Assembly (NCBI GenBank): GCA_050186335.1
Contig: JBFWYO010000050.1
Location: forward strand, 1 to 36,128
Reading direction: 5' to 3'
Source: JBFWYO01 sp050186335
GTDB taxonomy: Bacteria; Pseudomonadota; Alphaproteobacteria; Bin65
Length of the DNA stretch: 36,128 bases
In this document: positions 1 to 10,416 of the stretch, piece by piece
Layout: each line of letters opens with the position of its first letter
Numbering within the stretch: the stretch's first letter is position 1
Notes under the pieces: model-generated
Database searches by the model: none
What the model was told of the DNA's origin: nothing
What the model saw: the letters and a program-made list of their open reading frames with translations, nothing else
Translations under genes and position numbers: made by a program

Positions 1-1099
<1,099 letters not shown>

Positions 1100-1254
1100 G
1101 CAGACTTCGGCGATCTCACGGTCGTCTGGTCCGCGTACCTTACATGTCGGCTTTAGTCACCGCCGTCTTCGCATCCCTTTCCCTATCCTCGCTCGATTGA
1201 GAAGAGCGGCGAGATTTGTACGCCGGTAGGCTCGGGCGCCGCCCGAAATGGCGG

Positions 1255-1331
1255 GGGCCCGTAGCTCAGCTGGTTAGAGCGCGCGCTTGATAAGCGTGAG
1301 GTCGAAAGTTCAAATCTTTCCGGGCCCACCA
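1255..1331 (+). tRNA. tRNA-Ile (GAU)
   Basis: A 77-base cloverleaf with acceptor stem GGGCCCG/CGGGCCC, D-loop AGCTGGTTAGA, anticodon GAT in CTTGATAAG, T-arm GTTCAAATC, and an encoded CCA at 1329-1331. It lies in the 16S-23S spacer, the usual place for tRNA-Ile in proteobacterial rRNA operons, and is released from the same precursor. Confidence 0.98.
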
Positions 1332-1405
1332 TCTCTGGTTGGCCCCCGGTTTTATGAACCCGGTTTTTCTCAGACGATATGCGATGTGGCCGAAGGTGGC
1401 CCAAA

Positions 1406-1481
1406 GGGGCCGTAGCTCAGTTGGGAGAGCGCCTGCTTTGCAAGCAGGAGGTCATCGGTTCGATCCCGTTCGGCTCCACCA
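1406..1481 (+). tRNA. tRNA-Ala (UGC)
   Basis: A 76-base cloverleaf beginning GGGGCCG, with anticodon TGC in CTTTGCAAG, T-arm GGTTCGATCCC and an encoded CCA at the 3' end. It is the second tRNA of the 16S-23S spacer, 74 bases after tRNA-Ile. Confidence 0.98.
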
Positions 1482-1842
1482 TCGCACAATCGAAAACGAG
1501 CAGCTGGTCCAAGGCTTTTGAAAAAGTCATTGGTTAGAGGATAGTAGATCCGAAAGATTTCGATGTCCCGTTTCGACGGGCATCGAGTTCCGGCTTCTGC
1601 CGGATCGTTCTTTCACATTGTGAATAGGTTTTTTTGACTGACCGTTGTCAGTGTCCCACCCCGGAGTCTCCACATGGCTCCAATCGGGGCGCTGACGACA
1701 AAACGAATGTGTCTTAAGGAGAGTTGAGATCGTGTCGTGCGTTAAGACGATCGTATGCGCCCGCGCCGCAAGAGGTTCGGAAAAGCGATCGTTTGGTACA
1801 AGTGCCGTAACTGGCGTTTGTCCCTGCGTGTGACGGATTTTG
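1482..1842 (+). other. Spacer between tRNA-Ala and 23S rRNA
   Basis: No gene is visible in these 361 bases. The stretch is transcribed as part of the rRNA precursor. A stem-loop with arms GATG(T)CCCGT and ACGGGCATC around a TTCG loop lies at about 1561-1583. The remainder presumably supplies the 5' strand of the 23S processing stem. Confidence 0.7.
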
Positions 1843-4590
<2,748 letters not shown>

Positions 4591-4831
4591 TATCCGCTTC
4601 GCAAGAGGCGGACAGAATACGCCGCACGCAGCGACAAACGCCAACTCGGGCACTGCCCGTAAGGCGCGCTGCTGAACGCACATACACGATCGAAGTTCTC
4701 CTGCACACATTCACGCCAGCACGGCGGGTCAGTCAAAAAATCGAACAGGCGCTGTATCGCAGCTCCTCACCCTGAGCTTGTCGACGGGTGAGCGGACGAT
4801 ACACCCGCCGCCGGGTTGCGTGTGTTTAAAC
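4591..4831 (+). other. 23S-5S internal spacer
   Basis: There is no gene here. These 241 bases hold a 27-base stem-loop repeat (4766-4792, listed separately) and the 5' arm of the 5S processing stem. They are part of the rRNA precursor. Confidence 0.7.
4766..4792. repeat. Small palindromic repeat, copy A (rRNA spacer)
   Basis: Arms CTCACCC and GGGTGAG enclose TGAGCTTGTCGAC. The same element lies at 5086-5112 with arms CTCATCC and GGATGAG. One stem pair differs between copies as C-G versus T-A, a compensatory change, so the hairpin itself appears to be conserved. The core CCTGAGCxTGTCGA resembles a widespread proteobacterial intergenic repeat. Confidence 0.75.
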
Positions 4832-4950
4832 GGCCTGGTGACTTTGCCGAGGGGGTCACACCCGATTCCATTCCGAACTCGGCCGTTAAGCCCCTCTGGG
4901 CCGATGGTACTATGTCTCAAGGCATGGGAGAGTAGGTCGTCGCCAGGCCT
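4832..4950 (+). rRNA. rrf: 5S ribosomal RNA
   Basis: The sequence GGCCTGGTG at the 5' end pairs with CGCCAGGCC at the 3' end (4941-4949). In between are the conserved CACACCCGATTCCATTCCGA and GGGAGAGTAGGTCG segments. An outer perfect 8-bp stem, TGTGTTTA (4821-4828) with TAAACACA (4953-4960), extends the mature helix and is a likely processing site. It is the last rRNA of the operon, followed by tRNA-fMet. Confidence 0.97.
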
Positions 4951-5085
4951 TCTAAACACACGCACTTCCCGTTTTTGTTCGATCGAAAGAACCTAACTCA
5001 CAATGCGAAACCTCTTCATCCGAACCCTGCCGTTTCAGCGCAGCCGCTAGAACAGGCGGGGGCGGATGCACGGTTTGATAAAAGC

Positions 5086-5112
5086 CTCATCCTGAGCCTG
5101 TCGAAGGATGAG
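5086..5112. repeat. Small palindromic repeat, copy B (5S-tRNA spacer)
   Basis: Arms CTCATCC and GGATGAG flank TGAGCCTGTCGAA. It is the second copy of the element at 4766-4792, in the same orientation, 26 bases before tRNA-fMet. It may act as an RNA hairpin in the precursor or be a passive repeat. Confidence 0.75.
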
Positions 5113-5137
5113 ACGAAATTCGAGGCAATGGAATTAT

Positions 5138-5214
<77 letters not shown>

Positions 5215-5219
5215 AATCA

Positions 5220-5252
5220 GCCCGCCAACTCTTTCGAGTTGGCGGGCTTTTT
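5220..5252 (+). terminator. Rho-independent terminator of the rRNA operon
   Basis: A perfect 12-bp stem, GCCCGCCAACTC with GAGTTGGCGGGC, has a TTTC loop and is followed directly by TTTTTG. It begins six bases after tRNA-fMet, so it ends the rRNA transcript. Confidence 0.95.
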
Positions 5253-5395
5253 GTTTGCCTGATGGAGCTGTACGAAGCTTCGGCACGGCTTGGTTTCGAG
5301 GCCGCGTCGGTCGGCGCCAGCGTCGACGCGCGTTTGCGTGCCCATATCAACCCGGGTTATGCCGATATCCGCGGCGAACTCTTTAACTCGCCCCT

Positions 5396-5500
5396 GTCAC
5401 CCCGGACAAGCGCCGCTTGGCGCGCCGATCCGGGGTCCAGGGCTGGTCAACGCGTCGGCTCCGGACCGTGGCTCTCCGCTGCGCTGCGGCCGGGGTGCCA
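5396..5500 (-). repeat. Dispersed ~106-bp palindromic repeat, copy 1
   Basis: Read on the minus strand, this segment matches the copy at 7974-8080 across nearly its whole length, most clearly in GGATCxGCGCGCCAAGCGG. Its ends are inverted versions of each other, as in copy 2 (GTCATCCCG and CGGGATGAC there). It carries no open reading frame of its own. It lies between the rRNA terminator and the 3' end of the OsmC-like gene; the rest of 5253-5531 shows no gene. Confidence 0.75.
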
Positions 5501-5531
5501 AGGGCGAGGCAAAGGGCGATCGGCGTCGCGC

Positions 5532-5921
5532 TTAAAGCATCTTCGTGGCGATCGCCAGGCTGCGCGTCAGTGTCTTGGTGACCGGCGTTTTTTCGCTGAT
5601 CTCGGCCAGCCGTTCGCGCTGTGCGGCATCGAGCGGGTTGGAACAGCGTATGTCGCGCTCGATCCATTCGGTGCCGTCGAAGTCGCGCCGGAACCGCGTG
5701 GTCACGTCGATCTTGCCTAGATCCCAGCGTTTGCGGTCGGCATACATGCGCAGCGTCAGCGCCGTGCATGCGGCCAGGCTGCCGAGCAACAGCTCGTACG
5801 GTGCGGGGCCGGTGTCCGTGCCGCCGGCGTCCGTCGGTTCGTCGGCGGTCAGACGATGGCCGCGCGCCTCGATCGTGGCGGCGAGGCCGGATTGACATTC
5901 GAGATGCACGACGGACGCCAT
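5532..5921 (-). CDS. OsmC family protein
   Basis: A 129-residue cytosolic protein of the OsmC/Ohr fold, whose members reduce organic hydroperoxides with a pair of cysteines. The family signature TGPAPYELLLGSLAACTA lies at residues 37-54 with the first conserved cysteine at Cys52. In relatives the second cysteine sits in a CPVxxTL motif; here that motif reads TPVTKTL, with Thr112 in its place. Another cysteine is at 93. Peroxidase activity by the usual mechanism is therefore doubtful. The start ATG at 5921 is preceded by GGAG at good spacing. It is a single gene transcribed toward the rRNA terminator, with an inverted repeat upstream (5971-5993). Confidence 0.88.
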   Translation of the reverse strand: MASVVHLECQSGLAATIEARGHRLTADEPTDAGGTDTGPAPYELLLGSLAACTALTLRMYADRKRWDLGKIDVTTRFRRDFDGTEWIERDIRCSNPLDAAQRERLAEISEKTPVTKTLTRSLAIATKML

Positions 5922-6355
5922 GTTCCTGCTCCGGACTGGGTAATCGTTAAAGTGCAGCCTAGCACGGCCGATTTAACCCTATTTGGGTCAAATACGCCTA
6001 GTAGCCGAACACCATTACCCGCGAGGTAATTTCTGCGCCTTGCCACGCATGCCGGCTGCGACTCATGGCACAGAGCCAATTGCAATCGATCGGCACCTTG
6101 CCCGGCGCTGGCCCTCGACCGGCACCAGCCGATAGGTGGCGGCCAACGACGCGGTCGGGCGATTGCCGGCCGGCATCGGTTCGGTGTTGCTGCGGCCACC
6201 GGTCAATCTCCTGCGGCGGTTTGCCGGGCGCCGACCCGGATCCCGTCACAACGGCGTGACTTGCGTTGCGCCGCCGCTTGCGCATCCAATACGCGGTCGA
6301 GCGCGGCGCAAATTCGGCGCGGGTGGCGTACGGGCGCGGCGCGGGAGCCAAGCAG
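5922..6355. other. Intergenic region upstream of the OsmC-like and aldo/keto reductase genes
   Basis: These 434 bases separate two divergent genes. I see no convincing gene; frames here are arginine- and proline-rich shadows. Two inverted repeats lie on the OsmC side: 5971-5993 (listed separately) and ATTACC (6014-6019) with GGTAAT (6025-6030). Both could be protein-binding sites. Confidence 0.6.
5971..5993. promoter_or_regulatory. Possible operator upstream of the OsmC-like gene
   Basis: Arms ATTTAACCC and GGGTCAAAT are inverted repeats matching at 8 of 9 positions around a 5-base TATTT spacer. The site lies 50-72 bases upstream of the OsmC-like start and is AT-rich in a GC-rich setting. 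The binding protein is unknown. Confidence 0.4.
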
Positions 6356-7309
6356 ATGCCTCAATTACTCTTAGGCCGACGCCGCGCGCTCGGCGCGCTC
6401 GCCGGCACCGTCTTCGGCGTCACGGTCGGCGGCGGCGCAGTGAATCTGTTCGGCGGCAGGCCGGCGCGCGCGCAGGCGGCCGCGCTGTCTGCCAAGCCGA
6501 TTTCGAAAACCGGCGAAATGCTACCGACGATCGGGCTCGGCACCTGGATCACGTTCAATGTCGGCGACGATGTCGCGGCGCGCGACCGGTGTGCCGCGGT
6601 GATACGCGCGTTCGTCGACGGCGGCGGGCGGGTCATCGATTCGTCGCCCATGTACGCATCCTCGCAGCCGGTGATCGGCTATGGGCTGCGCAAGCTCGGC
6701 GCGGCCGCGCGGGTGTTCGCCGCCGACAAGGTATGGACTTCGTCGCCGAATCGCGGCGCCACACAGATCGAAGCGTCCCGGCGTTACTGGGGCGTCGAGA
6801 AATTCGATCTGCTGCAGGTCCACAATCTCCTTGAATGGGAGCAGCACCTGCCCCGCTTGTTCGAGCTGAAAGCGGCCGGGCGCCTGCGCTATGTCGGCAT
6901 CACCACATCGGAAGGGCGTCGGCACGCCGACATCGAGAAGGTCATGCGCGCCCAGCCGATCGATTTCGTGCAGATCACCTACAATCCCGTCGATCGCGAC
7001 GTCGAATCCCGCATCCTGCCGCTGGCGCGCGACCGCGGCATCGCGGTGATCGCCAACCGGCCGTTCCGCGAAGGCGAACTGATTCGAAGAATCGCACGCC
7101 ATCCCGTGCCGGCGTGGGCGTCGGACATCGACTGCGCCAACTGGGCGCAGCTCGTGCTCAAGTTCATCGTCTCGCATCCGGCCGTGACGTGCGCGATTCC
7201 GGCCACGACGCGGGTCGATCACATGATCGAAAATCTCGGCGCCGGCCTCGGTCGCGCGCCCGACGAGGCGATGCGACGACGCATTGCGGCTGCGGTCGAG
7301 CGGCTCTGA
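6356..7309 (+). CDS. Tat-exported aldo/keto reductase
   Basis: A 317-residue NAD(P)H-dependent aldo/keto reductase, likely periplasmic. Residues 1-41 form a twin-arginine signal (GRRRALGA, a hydrophobic stretch, then ARAQA). The TIM-barrel domain begins at LPTIGLGTW, and the catalytic set is visible: Asp95 and Tyr100 (VIDSSPMY), Lys125 (ADKVWTSS) and His156 (LLQVHNL). The substrate cannot be read from sequence. The ATG at 6356 is chosen because it gives the Tat signal and has GGGAG upstream. The stop overlaps the next start (TGATG), so the following membrane protein is co-translated. Tat export implies the folded, cofactor-loaded protein is secreted, which is uncommon for this family. Confidence 0.88.
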   Translation: MPQLLLGRRRALGALAGTVFGVTVGGGAVNLFGGRPARAQAAALSAKPISKTGEMLPTIGLGTWITFNVGDDVAARDRCAAVIRAFVDGGGRVIDSSPMYASSQPVIGYGLRKLGAAARVFAADKVWTSSPNRGATQIEASRRYWGVEKFDLLQVHNLLEWEQHLPRLFELKAAGRLRYVGITTSEGRRHADIEKVMRAQPIDFVQITYNPVDRDVESRILPLARDRGIAVIANRPFREGELIRRIARHPVPAWASDIDCANWAQLVLKFIVSHPAVTCAIPATTRVDHMIENLGAGLGRAPDEAMRRRIAAAVERL

Positions 7310-7995
7310 TGGCGGAGTGGTGGACCTATCGGATATCCGATTTTCTGCTGTTTTCGCCGCGCACCTATTACCGCCTGTTCGAACTCCACAACCAGGCCGT
7401 TTGGCCGGTTCACCTTGTGGCCGGCGTGATCGGCGTCACCATCATCTATCTGCTTTGGCGACCGACTCCCGCACGCTGGCGCATCGTCGCTCTGCTGCTC
7501 GCGGTCGGCTGGGGCTTCGTCGCCTGGGCTTATTACTGGGAACGCTACGCCACGATCAACTGGGCGGCGGATTTTTACGCGTGGGCATGCCTGGCCGAGG
7601 CGGTCCTGCTGTCGGCGTTCGCCGCGTTCGGCGGCGGTTTCGCCGATTCGGTCGATGCGCGCCGCGTCAAGCTCGGCCTGGCACTCGTCGCCTTCGCGCT
7701 CGTCATCCAGCCGCTGATCGGACCCGCCGTCGGACGAGCCTGGCCGCAGTTCGAGTTCTTCGCCGTGGCACCCGATCCCACCATCGTCGCAACGCTCGGC
7801 GTCCTCGTTGCTGCGCGTCCGCGGGCGCGCTGGCTGCTGCTGCCGATCCCGGTCACCGGCAGTTTCGTGGCGGGCGCCACCTTGTGGGCGATGGAGCAGC
7901 CGGACGCGTTCGTGCTGCCGCTGCTGGCGATCGTGTCGATCATCGGCGCGGGATTGGTCGGACGCTCTCGATTGTCATCCCGCTCGGCGCGATAG
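7309..7995 (+). CDS. DUF6064-like integral membrane protein
   Basis: A 228-residue membrane protein with about six hydrophobic segments, for example LVAGVIGVTIIYLL, IVALLLAVGWGFVAWAYYW and LGLALVAFALVIQPLIG. The pattern of an aromatic N-terminus, a YNxAVWP-like segment (LHNQAVWPVH), YATINWAA and a late PDPTIVATLGVL resembles the uncharacterised DUF6064 family. Its start overlaps the stop of the aldo/keto reductase by one base, so it could be a partner of that exported enzyme. The last seven residues and the stop codon lie inside the dispersed repeat at 7974-8080, suggesting that the repeat inserted at the gene's 3' end and changed the C-terminus. Confidence 0.75.
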   Translation: MAEWWTYRISDFLLFSPRTYYRLFELHNQAVWPVHLVAGVIGVTIIYLLWRPTPARWRIVALLLAVGWGFVAWAYYWERYATINWAADFYAWACLAEAVLLSAFAAFGGGFADSVDARRVKLGLALVAFALVIQPLIGPAVGRAWPQFEFFAVAPDPTIVATLGVLVAARPRARWLLLPIPVTGSFVAGATLWAMEQPDAFVLPLLAIVSIIGAGLVGRSRLSSRSAR

Positions 7996-8080
7996 CGGAG
8001 CGCCGGGGTCCAGGGTGTTCCGGCGTCGACGATCGCTGGATCCCGGATCCGCGCGCCAAGCGGGGCTTTTCCGGGATGAC
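7974..8080 (+). repeat. Dispersed ~106-bp palindromic repeat, copy 2
   Basis: This copy is bounded by a perfect 9-bp terminal inverted repeat, GTCATCCCG and CGGGATGAC, and matches copy 1 (5396-5500) in the opposite orientation. It lies between two convergent genes, overlaps the 3' end of the membrane-protein gene, and stops eight bases before the pirin stop codon. The form is that of a small non-coding mobile or REP-type element. Confidence 0.75.
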
Positions 8081-8087
8081 ATCGCGA

Positions 8088-8975
8088 TTACGACTCGGGC
8101 AGCGGCGTGAAATCGGTCTCGCCGGGGATCGGCAGGCCGAAGAGATTTTTCTTCCAATCCGCCTTGGCCTGCTCGATGCGCTCCTTGCGGCTTGAGACGA
8201 AGTTCCACCAGATATGCCGCGGCCCATCCATCGGCTCGCCGCCGAGCACGACGAAGCGCGCGCCGGCCGGCGCTGCGAACGTGATCGTCTGCTTCGGCGC
8301 AAACACCAGCAATTGGCCCGGCCCGTACCCGGCGCCGTCGATTTCGATGCCGCCGTCCAGCACATAGGCGGCGCGCTCCTCATGCTCCGGCGCGAGGGCG
8401 AAGCGCGCGCCGGCCTCCAGCTTCACGTCGGCATAGAACAAGTCCGAATGCGTTCTCGCCGGCGATGTCTTGCCGAACGCACGGCCGGCGATCACGCGCA
8501 CCTGGGCGCCGTCGCCGGCGAGCGTCGGCAGGCTGGCCTGCGGATGATGCGCGAAGCTCGGCTCGGTTTCCTCGAACCGCTGCGGCAGGGCGACCCAGAT
8601 CTGCAGGCCGAACATGCGCTGCGGATGTTGTAGTAGCTTCGGATCGGCGCGTTCCGAATGCACGATGCCCTTTCCGGCGGTCATCCAGTTCAGATCGCCG
8701 GGCGCGATCGGCTGCAAGGTGTTCAGGCTGTCGCGATGCACGATGGTGCCTTCGAACAGGTAGGTGACCGTCGACAGCCCGATATGCGGATGCGGCCGCA
8801 CCTCGATGCCGCGTCCGGCCGGGAAGGTCACCGGTCCCATCTGATCGAGAAAGATGAAGGGTCCGACCATGCGCTGGCCGACCGCCGGCAGCACGCGCCG
8901 CACCTCGAAGCCGCCCAGATCGCGGGTGCGCGGCACGACGACGTTCCGGATCGCGCCGGCCGGCGGCGCGCTCAT
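8088..8975 (-). CDS. Pirin family protein
   Basis: A 295-residue bicupin of the pirin family, iron-binding proteins acting as redox sensors or quercetinase-like dioxygenases. The N-terminal cupin has GFEVRRVLP (22-30) and metal ligands His62 and His64 (RPHPHIG), His106 and Glu108 (GIVHSE). The C-terminal cupin covers roughly 170-270 and ends in a GPRHIWWNFVSS segment typical of the family. The start ATG (8975) overlaps the stop of the upstream AhpD-like gene as ATGA, so the two are translationally coupled. A far longer reading frame continues upstream, but that part is a shadow of the AhpD-like gene. Confidence 0.92.
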   Translation of the reverse strand: MSAPPAGAIRNVVVPRTRDLGGFEVRRVLPAVGQRMVGPFIFLDQMGPVTFPAGRGIEVRPHPHIGLSTVTYLFEGTIVHRDSLNTLQPIAPGDLNWMTAGKGIVHSERADPKLLQHPQRMFGLQIWVALPQRFEETEPSFAHHPQASLPTLAGDGAQVRVIAGRAFGKTSPARTHSDLFYADVKLEAGARFALAPEHEERAAYVLDGGIEIDGAGYGPGQLLVFAPKQTITFAAPAGARFVVLGGEPMDGPRHIWWNFVSSRKERIEQAKADWKKNLFGLPIPGETDFTPLPES

Positions 8976-9439
8976 TCGGCGGCCCGTTTGCTGGCCGGGT
9001 GCAGGGACGGCTGTCGGCGAAAGCCGACGCCCAGGCGGTTGAATGCGTTCATCAGCGAAACCGCGTAGGTCAGATCGACCAGCTCCTTGTCGTTGAACTG
9101 CGCCTGTGCCGCCGCGTAATCCGCATCGGCGGCGTGCGTCGTCGATACGTGGGTCAGCGATTCGGCCCAGGCGAACGCGGCGCGCTCGCGGGCGCTGAAG
9201 AACGGGCTTTCCGCCCAGACCACAACGCTGTTGAGCTTGCGCGGATCCTCGCCTTCGGCCAGCGCGTCGCGGTAATGCTTGTCGACGCAAAAAGCGCAGC
9301 CGTTGATTTGCGACACGCGCAGATAAACCAGATGGATCAACATCGATTCCAAGCCGCAGGTGGCAAGATATTGGTGCACCTTGCCGAAGGCGCGGTAGCC
9401 GTCCGGCGCGATGGCACCGTAGTTGAGTCGTTCCTGCAT
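8972..9439 (-). CDS. Carboxymuconolactone decarboxylase/AhpD-like protein
   Basis: A 155-residue all-helical protein of the AhpD-like/CMD fold. The redox signature NGCAFCVDKH at 46-55 holds the CxxC pair Cys48 and Cys51 with His55, as in alkylhydroperoxidase AhpD, so a thiol peroxidase or disulfide reductase role is more likely than lactone decarboxylation. The ATG at 9439 has an excellent ribosome-binding site (GAGGAGAAG). It is first in a two-gene operon with pirin, overlapping it by four bases; this pairing suggests a shared oxidative-stress function. Confidence 0.92.
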   Translation of the reverse strand: MQERLNYGAIAPDGYRAFGKVHQYLATCGLESMLIHLVYLRVSQINGCAFCVDKHYRDALAEGEDPRKLNSVVVWAESPFFSARERAAFAWAESLTHVSTTHAADADYAAAQAQFNDKELVDLTYAVSLMNAFNRLGVGFRRQPSLHPASKRAAE

Positions 9440-9830
9440 GAGCTTCTCCTCGACGCGATGGAATTTCCGGCACGGAGCGGCGACCGGCTGCCTAAAATAT
9501 AGTCCTTCGGCGCGGTACGGGAAGCGGGGTTTCGGAACGCGGAAATGCGCCGCGCCGCCTAAGCCTTAAGCGACCGCAGGTGATTTACGTCACGGTCGGC
9601 GCGGCGATGTTGCGGGCGTTGGCGCGGCGTCGCCGCGCCGACTTCGCGCGCGCGCCCGATTCCTGTTCGATCGCCGCGGCTTCCTGCCCGGTTTGCAGGC
9701 AATGCCGTGGCGCGACGCCGTCGTCACGCAACCCGCGTGAATTGAATCGCCGCGATTCCGGGACCCCAGCGACTTGGCACAGCTTTTGCGTATTTAACGG
9801 CGCTTGGGTTTTCAGCGTGGCGAGGATGGC
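9440..9830. other. Divergent intergenic region
   Basis: No gene is supported in these 391 bases. A TATATT -10-like box on the minus strand (9496-9501) could serve the AhpD-like/pirin operon, although no good -35 box is visible. A short frame on the plus strand has arginine-rich, cysteine-rich composition and looks non-coding. Confidence 0.5.
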
Positions 9831-10163
9831 ATGGCGACGATCGATGCGGCGCCGGGGCCAGTGACGGTCGAATGGGACCGTACGGCCTTCATCATCATCG
9901 ACATGCAGCGCGACTTTCTGGAACCCGGCGGCTTCGGTGAGACACTCGGCAACGATGTCTCCCGTTTAGCCGCCGCGGTCGAACCGTGCCGGCGGGTGTT
10001 AGCGGCCACCCGCCGGCACGGGCTCCTCGCCATCCATACGCGCGAGGGGCATCGGCCGGAGCTTTCCGATGCGCCGGATATTGATGCGCAGCGAACCGGG
10101 ACATGACACCATTCCCGCGCTTGCGCCGAACGCTGGGCCTTAGGCGCGGCCGGGACCAATACC
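9831..10163 (+). pseudogene. Isochorismatase-like cysteine hydrolase, truncated and frameshifted
   Basis: The first part encodes a convincing N-terminus of the isochorismatase superfamily: TAFIIIDMQRDFLEPGGFG with the catalytic Asp, then LAIHTREGHRPELSD. The ATG at 9831 has AGG at suitable spacing. After SDAP the frame runs into a stop (10104-10106), while another frame reads ILMRSEPGHDTIPALAPNAGP and then stops near 10150. That is the next expected block of the family (GEPGHDxIPEL). About 15 residues of linker are also missing. The catalytic Lys and Cys regions are absent, so the gene cannot make an active enzyme. Relatives include biuret and ureidoacrylate amidohydrolases. Confidence 0.75.
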
Positions 10164-10416
10164 GCACGGTTCGGCCTGGACAAGATGGCCAGCATGAGCG
10201 TGCGTTACAAAGGCCCGGCGGTCATGGGCGAGGGCGCGATTCTCAGCGGCCGCGTGTAGGGCGCGATTGCTGTGTTCATGATCGACAGGAATTTCATTCG
10301 GGCGCGGCGGCGTTTGCCTTGGCCGGCGACGTGCCGACATGGTTCGGCTTCATGCACGGGCCGGCGGTCGGGTTCGGTATCAACGGACTAGGCGTCATGC
10401 CTTCGGTGGCGCTGAT
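10164..10416 (+). pseudogene. Decayed coding remnants of unknown origin
   Basis: Short stretches of protein-like sequence in different frames lie here without starts. One reads TARFGLDKMASMSVRYKGPA followed by VMGEGAILSGRV and a stop (about 10157-10258), reminiscent of a hot-dog-fold thioesterase. Another, VPTWFGFMHGPAVGFGING then LGVMPSVALIYAA, runs into the 3' end of otsA. I cannot name either parent gene. With the isochorismatase remnant they form a gene graveyard. Confidence 0.4.

Noticed and set aside
8976..9473. A 166-residue N-terminal extension of the pirin frame
   Set aside because: It lies antiphase to the AhpD-like gene and has shadow composition; pirin starts naturally at 8975.
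9580..9864. A 94-codon frame before the isochorismatase remnant
   Set aside because: Arginine- and cysteine-rich composition, no ribosome-binding site, and it overlaps the better-supported start at 9831.
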